Part shown: one piece after another, positions 48,201 through 60,200 of the stretch | Layout of the letters: each line of letters starts with the position of its first letter | Position numbering within the stretch: position 1 is the first letter of the stretch | Source of the DNA: Anadara kagoshimensis | Taxonomy: Eukaryota > Mollusca > Bivalvia > Arcoida > Arcidae | Assembly (NCBI GenBank): GCA_021292105.1 | Contig: CM037865.1 | Coordinates: 68,679,356-68,743,355, forward strand | Length of the DNA: 64,000 nt | Reading direction: 5' to 3' | Notes under the pieces: generated by a model | What the model was told of the DNA's origin: nothing | Seen by the model: only the letters and a program-made list of their open reading frames with translations | Databases searched by the model: none | Program-made: the position numbers and the translations under genes

Positions 48201-51200
48201 ATACTTTCGGAGAAGAAGATTTTTTAAGATTTTTGCACCCCTAGGTCACCTTGACCTAGTTATGGTAGCCATGGCAACACCACGAACAAATCTGAATTGC
48301 ACCGACCCAGACATGCTTCTGACCAAGTCTCGTTGAAATTTGCCAAGTACTTTCAGAGGAGAAGTCGAAAATGTGTGTTAACGACGCACGTACGCACGCA
48401 CGCACATACACACGCTGCACCATACCATAAGCTCACTTGACCTTTGGTCAGGTGAGCTAAAAACAATAACGTCACATCAAAACATCATGAACAATAGCTC
48501 CTGATTAGATGAGCTAACAGTGGGATATAAAAAGCCTTGAAATTTGTTTATAAACAATATAAATAACCATTTGATGATTACATACATTTTGTTATAACAT
48601 TATAAAATCGTTTGTACTTCATCGCTGTGTATAAACAGTCCTTTGATCTAGTACTGGATGGTATACATAAACACTACACAGCTTTACCATCACTATGGTT
48701 AGCTCATCTTGTTTAATTTGGCTCCCAGACAGTATCCAACTTGTGTTTTGTTAAGATTTTTAACAGATATTTTTGTTATCTCACAGCAATATATAACTGT
48801 TATATACCAACATAATATATGTGGTACTCCATCTGTTTTTTAATGATTTATAAATAGTAAATCCATCATAAATCAATTTATACGCCATTTAGTTCAATAA
48901 ACAATGATGTAGGTAGTTGTACATCATTACTAGTTCTTTTGTATTATACTGCTGTATCAATTTAAAATGCAACAATAGAGTTTGTGACTAGCAGAAAATC
49001 AAACCTTCTAGAGTACAAGAACAAAAACATGATCAACAATATACAATCAAACCTGTCTATAAAGGCCACCCAAGGAAACCAATAAAAGTGAACTCTATGG
49101 GCAAGTAGCCTTTATAAACAGGTTCAAATAATATGGATAAAGAACAATTGGAATGAAATTCTACTGGTCTTTATAAGCAAGTAACCCTTATATTGAGGTG
49201 GCTTTTAGGCAGGTTTAGCTGTGCAGTTATTGTCTTTTGATGAGGTGGATATCGGATTCTATTGACCTGACCAAGGATATATTTACGCATTAATGAGGAC
49301 AGATCTAACAATGTCACCATGTCATCATAACAATGGCAACTGAAACAAATTGCTATACTATACCCACTGATTTGTGCTTAGGAATTACTAATGGGTTAAG
49401 ACCATAAAAATATCATTTAAACACATCACAAGGTACTACATTTCCTGTTCAAAGTTTTAATTTATCAGTGGAGTCAAATTGTACCTTTGTCTCATCTAGG
49501 CTTATATTTAGTTATAAAATGTATAACAAGGTACAACTTACTCTTCACTTGCATCCATATATATCCTGTGTTTTCCGGAGAAGTATTATCCAAAGAGATG
49601 GAAAGATTTGATACCATTCTGTCAAATATCCGCCGGTAACCATAGAGACCACTCTGTCCACATTTTATCTCTTTACTTCGTCCATAGGTATCTTGTATCT
49701 GAATTTTCTGGTTACATTTAAAAGAGTGTTCAATCTCTATATGTGGTAACAGTATATCTATGGCGTATACAGCAATACCTTTGGAATATCCAGACTTGAT
49801 CAGACATTGACAATACTGGTCTCCCTTTTCTACAGGGGAGGGATAGTTCATGTTGGATAAATACAACATTTTACCACTTTTTTCATCATCACTACAAAAT
49901 TCTGCATTAGCTGATTCTGAAATGAGAAATATAATACAGACTCAAAAAGATAATCAAAGTACTGAAAGAACTGACAAACAGGTTAACATTAAAGGATTTG
50001 GTTAGTAATGTGTTGTATTAGCAACATGTGCTCCATCATATTCATATTACAATGTAATTAAGGTTAATTACAGAATAACAAGAAATATTTGTGATGTATT
50101 AATATTCACTGTTTTGACAGTAATTACTAAGATCTCAACCACAAAAATGATAATTGCTAAGATTTTTTTCTACATGTTAAAAATACCAATTGGCTTACAT
50201 ACCAGCTCGTTAACCATTAAAGTAAAAAGATATTTATGAATATAAAACAGAAAAGGTTTCTCGTTACACATTAATTGAAACATAATTTAACACGGAACAA
50301 AACCATTTTTATTGATGATTTGAATTTAGACTCCACCAATCTAAATATTATTGAATTTGATGAAGCTTAAAAATTTTGTGTCTCATCATGAAGACCACTA
50401 ATCAGAAAACATGATGAAGACCACCAATCAGAAAACATCATGTAGACCACCAATCAGAAAACATCATGCAGACCACCAATCAGAAAAATAATGTAGACCA
50501 CCAATCAGAAAAATAATGTAGACCACCAATCAGAAAACATGTTGTAGACCACAAATCAGAAAACATAATGCAGACCACAAATCAGAAAAATAATGTAGAC
50601 CACCAATCAGAAAACATGATAAAGACCACAATCAGTGATAGAACACCACACACAGGGATGCTTATAACAAACAAATAATCATTTCATGGCAATGTCTTAC
50701 ATGGGAATTTAAAAATCATATATGCAGCTAGGACAATCACAATGCTTGGTCAATTTAAATGTTGATGGTATCAATGTTTTACATGAAAATGTTTTGACAT
50801 GGTTTGTATTTTCTTGGAAAGGTGTTCATATTTTTAATTGAAATGTTGTTTTTGAAGAAGTACACAAGTTTGCTAATAATGTTTTACACCATGTGCTTTA
50901 GATAACAATTATTGATACTTTAGGGTTAATTCTATACAGTTTTCAAATGAAAATTCTAAACTGAACTTGAAACTAGGCAGTCTTTATAGTCTTTATGCTT
51001 ATTGCTGTTTATAATCCCTTACCTGGGATACAATCATATATGATGGTCATATAATCTGTAGTCCTCTGTTCTTTATTTTCACATGTCCTACTGCTAACTC
51101 GTTTGACTCTGTGAAAACATTCGTTGTATCCAGAACATTTTATATTTAGCACCTGATACTGATCATCATCCATTACTATACAGTCTCGGTGTGTTCTCTG

Positions 51201-54200
51201 ACAGCAGTCCGAGGAACGATTCCGGCCGAGATCACGACACATACGGTCAGTTTTAACACCATAGAATATACGTTTGATGGCTATTTGATGAGATTCCGGA
51301 CATTGTAGATGGATTCTTTCTTCTGTACAACCACTGGCATAAATATTCTGTACTCCCTGTCCATGTATATCTAAAAATACATGTATGAAAAATTTGATTA
51401 AGTGTTGATTCAAATGATGTTTTATGCCCAAGTTTTAAGTTTATGAAGAAGTGTTCATTTTTGAAACGGTGGGAGGGAAGTGGAAAATGGCTGAGTAGTC
51501 AATTGTAATTAGCACTCATATAAATCATAATGACTCTCACCATCTAGGTTAACTTGGATTTGGTAGGCATTATTGTGAAAACGTTTATCAGTTGCCGAAT
51601 ATTAGTGTTTTTGTCTTGCTGCTTCCATTTCCTCCACTATCCAAAAACTGAATGCCTCTATAAGTGAACTAATCTTGGTGCATAAAACACTATTAAACCA
51701 CCACCCTACCACCTGTTTTGAACTTTGATTAGTTTTTGCTGGCTATCTTCATTAAAATTCAATATAATCAACTGTTTAACTGACATATAGTTTTAGTGTA
51801 GATGGTGAAACATGATATCAAATATTTTTTTTTTTTTTCAATTTTTAATTTTTGAATGATTCTAGTAACCAACTATTTGATATTCCATTTGTAAAATGGC
51901 CATGGTAATAGCAATATAGCTACCGTACATTTCCTATTCCAACCTAATATTGTTTGTGGTTTCTGTGCCAAGTTTCCTAAATACCAATGAGATCTGCTAG
52001 GGTGGTAAAACAGTGCAATGTTGTATTACCTACCACCTTGCATTTTTTTCACAGCGGCTACATTTGGGTGTGGGTGGGTCATTACTTGATAACTTGGTTT
52101 ATAATGGCTACTATGTCCATCTGGTCATGAAGGCCACAGGATTATTACAGCTGTACATATAAATTGAAGATTTTTATGATTTCTGACATATAAATGATTT
52201 TCCCCTCAATATGAGGTTCTTTCAAGTAAATAAATTACAAATGATATGTAGTACATGATGAGCATCATTCAGATCTCTCCACACTTATCAAGATAATACT
52301 GCATCAATCATCACTACTGCGAAGCACCCAAGGTGAAGGTCGTTGCGGGATGAGATGGCCGACTTGTTTTATACAGATACTGCACCTGTAAGTATCCAGT
52401 GTAGTATCTAAACAGGAAACATGCATTTTACCTGATAAAGACCTGGCAGATGCCCTGAATTCTTAACCAAGCAAATAATCAAATATCTAACATTTTTCCT
52501 ACAGACCTGTGCTCTATAAGCAGTAACCTTTTAACTCCTTACTTCTGGTCTGTATCTACTAGAAATATGATTTATGTACTCAGTCCAAAGTCCTTCTGTA
52601 GAAATTCAGTTGATTATATTTCAACTTTGCAGACTTCCCTAAATCAGTTTTTTTTCCAATTAAATCAGAAATTGCTCAGTTTATTTTAATACTTTTGTAG
52701 ATTTGCACATTTTTATCATTTTGGTTTATATGGTTTGCATTACAGCTACAATTTCATATGTAACTTAACCCCTAAAAGTAAAGACATGGGGCTGGATTTT
52801 TTTTTTAATAGTTATAACAATTTTGCCCAATAATAATGTATCTTAAACATCATTTTAGAATTTGCTATTTCCTCAGTTTAACCCTGTGATTTTTAAAGAT
52901 GAAAAAGTTTAATACAGTAAAACCTTGTTATAATGCCTCTTCGATAACTTTGCCATCTTGTTTATCGCCACAGTACTTTGAGGTCCAAAAATCCTTTTTT
53001 ATGTTTTTCCTTTTAAGCCAATCCCAATGGTTTGCCAAACCTCTTAAAACGCTAACATTTGACTGAACAAGTGTTGGCCATGAGTTGAGGTTTTACTGTA
53101 CTATTTTTTTTAAACTTTTTAATTAAAATACATGTATACATCCTTGTTAGTACCTGTACTTTTAATTAAAACTTAGAACAAAACACTGATCAATTGAACA
53201 TGTGCTCTCTTTGATACTCACTGTAGTATTCTCTATATAATCTATTTAATCTGTTTACTTTAACATGATTGATTATCTTAACAACAGTGAATCATCTACT
53301 TGACATACAAATCCCTGGTGTCAATTAACAAACCATTTCTACAACATAATGCTTCATAATCGGGCTTTTTTCCACCAATTTCCACCAATAATTACATCTA
53401 GATATTCAATACCAGTATCAATATTTACTCGGATACTTGGTCTTTTTCAAGATTTTTGATTGGCTAATTTTAATGGTAAAATTATAACATATTATAATTG
53501 CTCTTTAACTATATTAGATTATGTCATTTGAAAAACTGGTTTTATGATCATATTCTGACAGATTGAACTATGAATCATCGAAAGACACTTGTTCATATTT
53601 ACAAAAAATTCGACAAAAATTGAAAGGCTGTGTAGTGTTTCAATATTATTTGTTGAGTATTTTAACACCTTTTCTTTGTTTAAAACTCCTTTTTGTCTTT
53701 GTCCTTGGGGATTCAAGCAGGCATTGATTCCGGAAAACTACAGGATAGGGCAACCTTTTAAAGAGGAGAATAAACTAGATTTTCTGAACAATTAATTAAA
53801 ATAAAAGATTAAATTTTCTGAGAAAAAAAAACTTGTTATTTAACTAAATTGCAAAGTGTTTCACAAGAAATCAAATTTTTAAGGATGAAAAAAAATTATT
53901 TTCTTTAAAAATGGTATACGGTAACTAATTTTTAACATGGTAAATTTATCATTAAGATTTAGTAATTTCAATTAATTTTATCAACACATACAACCGATAA
54001 TTTATTTTCATATCATCTGTAGTATCTACAAATATACCCTAACAGGTGGAAGGAAACATAAAAAACAAATTACATCTCCTCATGCCATGGCTGCAACAAG
54101 ATAAAATTATGTCCATTTGGATGAAAAAATATAAAGATTACAGAAGCTTAAGGCTATTAGCTGAAAGATAATTTTAACATAATTTTCTGGAATCAACAAG

Positions 54201-57200
54201 TAACTGATTTTATTCAACTCGTTTTATAATTGATTAATTGATTGATAGATTGAATTTAGCCGACATGATCTTGCTATTTTATCGATGCGATAATAATAAT
54301 AACGGGCCTTGGTGGTCAAGTGGTATAAAGTGCCAGCTTACAGAACAAAGCAACTTTCTCATCTAGACTTGAATCCCACTCGGGGAAGATTCTAGTGCGA
54401 GAAAAATTGCCAGTTTGCTTGCCAGTGAATTTCTGCAGGTTTTCTGGTTTCCTCCACCATACCAAAACTAGCAATCTCGGTAGAAGCAAAATTATTTTGA
54501 CTGAGGTGTAAAACATTGTTACCCCTGTTATTTACAGTCCAGCCTGCCTTAAAGACCACCTCTATATAAGGGTCACCTGCTTATAAAAACCAGTAGAATT
54601 GTACCCAAACTGTTCTTTATTTATATTATGTAATCCTGTATATAAAGGTCACCTACCCATAAAGGCCACTTTTACAGGTTCCCTCGGGTGGTCTTTATAG
54701 ACAGGTTTGACTGTACAACTTTGTATGTTACAGTAGGAGTTGATTACTGACCTGGCACTTCTATATATCTTAATATACATACAGAGCCCTAGTTTATGAG
54801 TCTTAATTATCCAAACAGCTATTAAGTACTTAACAAATTAGGAAAATTATTTCTTATTTTATGTTGCGGTTGGACTCTGCCAGGTATCTATCTGATAACC
54901 ACTGCTTAGAGAATGTTAATTAATGCTGTATAGAGAATGTTAATTAACACTGTCTAAATTGATCTACATAAATAGTTTAAATGAACTCTGTCGTTAATTA
55001 TGAGGTGTCTGATACTAACAAGTCCGTATAATGTATACTGTGCAGGATATATAAACTCTGACAAAATGTGAAATTAGCTATAACTCATATTGCTCAATGG
55101 AACGTAACTCACGATAATACAAGAAAAACTTATAACAAATGATCAGTGTTTTTAAGTAGATCATTTCCTGCTACAAGAGCTTTATATGCCTATGAAGTTG
55201 TAATCTTATACAAATCCAATATCAAGTTTTTTGTTCTGAATTAGGAAAAGATGTATTTATTGTAATTAGAGTAACAAAGAGCACATTAATCTGTAATAAT
55301 ATATAATATGTTGACTTGATTTTGTATAATGTTGACTTGATTTCATGCCATTATAGATGTAAATATTGTGATATTGATCTTCTAAACTTCTTTATTGTTG
55401 GGCTCTCCTAAATGTCAATATAATGTTTATCTTTACCAAATCAAACCAAAGTATACCATTTATATAGCTATAATGTCCTAATTAAGGAGGTTTACTTAGT
55501 GATCAAAGACAATCTGGTACCCAGCATGCAAGCTCCATCAGGACACCAGTATATTCAGCATACCCTATACATCACCAGCATGCTTTATCCACCACAATAG
55601 CATGGTTGCCAGCACACTTTATCTAACATAATGTCATGGTAGCCAGCACAAAATATACATCACCATGTCATTGTAGCCAGCACAATATATACATCATCAT
55701 GTCATTGTAGCCAGCACACTCAATGATATCACCACGCTATGGTAGACACCACACTTAATACATCACCATGTCATGGTAGCCAGCACAATATATATCACCA
55801 TGTCATGGTAGGCAACATGGAAGCTCCTTTTTTTATCAGATATGTTAAAACTTCATTTTGTCATCAGTCAATACTAGTCAGGATTATGGTCAAACATACT
55901 GCAGTAGCATGTGATGTGATTTGTTTAGCCACATGTTAAAATGTTTACACAAACTTTAAGATGGGTACTTTGTCCGTCACTTAATTACAGATTTGTTTTT
56001 CCTTAATTCTCTGTCATCAATAGGTCAGATTAAGTTACCATACACTAGTAATCCCAAAATAAACAGCAGTTGATGGATTACTACATGTGTCCCCTGTTTG
56101 CATGCTGTCAAAGTATTATGCTTGAAGTGTGCTCAATGTTTGTTACATGTTTAGATATTAACAGGACAACTCAATTTCAGATGCATGGTTAAAGATTTGA
56201 TCATTTAATTAAGATTAATGGCATTTTAATCCCCGGTCAATCATCAAGCAGCCTGCTTGTAATGGTCATCACTGGTCAATCATCAAGCAGTCTGCTTGTA
56301 ATGGTCATCACTGGTCAGTCATCAAGTAGTCTGTTTGTAATGGTCATCACTGGTCAGTCATCAAGTAGTCTGTTGTAATGGTCATCACTGGTCAATCATC
56401 AAGCAGTCTACTTGTAATGGTCATCACTGGTCAGTCATCAAGTAGTCTGTTTGTAATGGTCATCACTGGTCAATCATCAAGCAGTCTACTTGTAATGGTC
56501 ATCACTGGTCAGTCATCAAGTAGTCTGTTTGTAATGGTCATCACTGGTCAATCATCAAGCAGTCTACTTGTAATGGTCATCACTGGTCAGTCATCAAGTA
56601 GTCTGCTTGTAATGGTCATCACTGGTCAGTCGTCAAGTAGTCTGTTTGTAATGGTCATCACTGGTCAATCATCAAGTAGTCTGCTTGTAATGGTCATCAC
56701 TGGTCAATCATCAAGTAGTCTGCTTGTAATGGTCATCACTGGTCAGTCATCAAGTAGTCTGCTTGTAATGGTCATCACTGGTCAGTCGTCAAGTAGTCTG
56801 TTTGTAATGGTCATCACTGGTCAATCATCAAGCAGTCTACTTGTAATGGTCATCACTGGTCAGTCATCAAGTAGTCTGTTTGTAATGGTCATCACTGGTC
56901 AGTCATCAAGTAGTCTGTTTGTAATGGTCATCACTGGTCAGTCATCAAGTAGTCTGCTTGTAATGGTCATCACTGGTCAGTCGTCAAGTAGTCTGTTTGT
57001 AATGGTCATCACTGGTCAATCATCAAGCAGTCTACTTGTAATGGTCATCACTGGTCAGTCATCAAGTAGTCTGTTTGTAATGGTCATCACTGGTCAGTCG
57101 TCAAGTAGTCTGTTTGTAATGGTCATCACTGGTCAGTCATCAAGTAGTCTGCTTGTAATGGTCATCACTGGTCAGTCGTCAAGTAGTCTGTTTGTAATGG

Positions 57201-60200
57201 TCATCACTGGTCAGTCGTCAAGTAGTCTGTTTGTAATGGTCATCACTGGTCAGTCGTCAAGTAGTCTGTTTGTAATGGTCATCACTGGTCAATCATCAAG
57301 CAGTCTACTTGTAATGGTCATCACTGGTCAGTCATCAAGCAGTCTACTTGTAATGGTCATCACTGGTCAGTCGTCAAGTAGTCTGTTTGTAATGGTCATC
57401 ACTGGTCAGTCGTCAAGTAGTCTGTTTGTAATGGTCCTAACAAAAAGCTGTCAACATTATGTGATTATCAGATTCCAAATTCTGTATGTTGTGGTTCAAA
57501 CATGATACCATTTTCTCTACATAGCTTTCATGTTTACAAACAACTCCAAGTCAGATTTATTATTTAAATTGTGAGTTTTAGATTTATTTAAGATTTGTAT
57601 TTCATTAATCAATAGTTATTAATTAGTTCATTGGGCTGCTTATTCTTCAGGAGCACCAGGCCTCCCTTCTCTGTTGGAAGTTTATGTGTTTGAATTTATT
57701 TGCCTGTTTTTTAAGTTTTTATTTTGCTTTAACAATTGGGATCGTAATTAAGATATGAATTGGTATATGTTTGTATTTAATTCATACTCCAGTAATAGAC
57801 AAACAAACAGCCATTGGTTACTGTGTGTTTTTACTTTGTGTGTCAGGATCATATCATTTATAAGACATCCCTGTGTTGTACTAGGACTTAGTGGTGTGTA
57901 TTTTACTGTGTGTTTAGTGTTTATACAGATATCTCCATGCAGTGGAGTTTTGTAGCAATTAAATGAAGATTAATGATCCTGTCATTTTATCTTTGGTCAT
58001 CAACTGGTCAAATTCAAATTACTCCTGTAAGGTCAAACAAATAGTTGTTGATTAAATACATGATAATTTAGATGATTGATCCGTTTACTGCTGGCCAGGG
58101 TTATATATCAGTAGGTACAAGCATTCTCAGATTATAATATACATATATAGTACTCTAATGGCAGAGTAATATTTTGAGTCCCTAACCTGACAAAAAACAT
58201 TATGGGGAGAATACAATGCAAATTTCATTTATGAATTGTATTAAATAATAAATGAAAAACTGCAAGCATGATATAAAAAGTGTGGAAAATTGAGTATTTG
58301 GATTTTTCCTGTTTATTCCAAGGGCCATAAATCATCAAACATTTAATGGAACAGAACAAAATTTAAACTTGACCTGTAACTTGTCATGATAAAGCAATGT
58401 TCCAAATATCAAATGCATAAAAGTATGACTAAAAGTATGATGGAGTGCAAAACCAAACCCCCTTAAGTTCCATTGGTAGGAGACCAATTACTGCACTTAA
58501 TTGTACAGAGTAGTATTATTTAAGTTCAGACTTCATAGGTGGCTGCTATCTGAATCAGCTGATAAGTGGTAGACTGTCCTGCTTATATTGGGTAAGTTAC
58601 AAGTTCAAGTCCTAATGTGAATCCAATACATCCCTCTTTCCCATTATATATTATAACCACAAACTAGATAAACATCTCCAATCAAATTTTACATGATAAC
58701 CTTTCTAAGAGTATTTTATAAATTACATAGATAAGCAATGATGTCAGTAAGTTGTAAATGTACAATACATGACGATTTTATGAGTGTTATAAGTTGTCTC
58801 CCTTAGACAATTTAAGTAACTAAATGCATGCTATATGACCTTACAGCAGCTACAACAAAGGGAGGCAAATCGGCAGTTTCTCATTTTTTGAGCATTTAGA
58901 AAAGAAGTATCAGTAATTCCTTAAAATTTAACAAGTGTATTTTGTTTTAGCCTTCTAAACTGTCATGATTAGTTACAGTACTCAATGTGGAATGTATGTG
59001 AACACTATGTGTAAGCTAGCACGTATCTGGTCCAATCACAGAAATAACACCAGTATATGTTACACTAACACAAATTATTTTAATATAAAAACTTCTGTAA
59101 AATTTGTGTCACTGCAGGAATGAGACCAAAGAATCTATGCAAAAAAAATATGAAAAACATGTTTTCAGTGCTGACTACTTCAAATTTTGCACTGGTAGCT
59201 AGCTGCACTCAAAACAACCATGTAGTTAATAATTATTATCTAACAACATATTTACAGCCCAGCTAACTCGGTGATGTGATAATGGTTATCTGGACGCATG
59301 ATCGTGATTATGTACAGTAAACCTTCTAAATGTAACATGTGTGTGATATTAATGAACTGTATACTGCATATATTTGATCATTAACCAAATCATGGTACAA
59401 ATATTTGAATAAAATTGTATCATAAAATATCTGCCTGTGTGTATTAAATTGTCTAACACATGTGTTATAAAGAATCCATTGATAAAAAGTGAAGCGTATA
59501 TTAATATGATTAGTACTGGCATCAAAAAGTAAATGTTTGAAAGTGAAGATTAGAGTAGGTTTTATTACATTTGATACATGGAATTGGAGAATTTTATGTG
59601 ATTTTATTTTCAAGTTTTCAAATTTATCTTAAAGTTATATTTATTTTCTTTTACTGTATTAAGTTCTAGCTCTTTTCTCTGTTATATTGCTTTGAAAATT
59701 TTTTATAACTTTCAATGAATTAAAGACTTTTTTCACTTTAGTTTTTTTTTTTTTTTTTTTTTTTTTTTACCACTGCAGTAGCTCAGTTGGAAGAGTGCTC
59801 ACTCTGTAGTGGGAGGTCATGGGTTCAAAACCCGACCAAGACTTGAAAGTGGGTAGTGACTGTTCTTTCACTAAGCACTTGGCATTACGAAATGAAAGTC
59901 ACAGTTCTTTCGATGGGAAATTAAAATAAACGAGGTCCCGTGTCTTGGTAGGCTAGGCACGATAAAGAACCCTGTTGCAAAATGCCATCAACGCAAGGCA
60001 CAGGCAAAATTTCTGCACATTTGCCTAATGCTGGCAAAGTCTTGATATAAGTGAAATATTCTTGACTGGGACGTTAAACACCATTACTCAACTTACTCAC
60101 TTTAGTTTTTAATAGACTCTTATCTAAATTCATATTATTTTACATGTATTTCTATTTCTCTACATTTTGTTTTACTTTCTCCTATAGTGTATCATTTATT

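Noticed and set aside
56378-57505. 375-codon plus-strand ORF of 13-residue repeats
   Set aside because: It is a 39-bp minisatellite, open only because of its period; it lies in an intron of the minus-strand receptor gene.
59769-59850. Functional tRNA gene
   Set aside because: It has A and B boxes but no paired acceptor stem, and it continues into a SINE body shared with 32,991-33,325.
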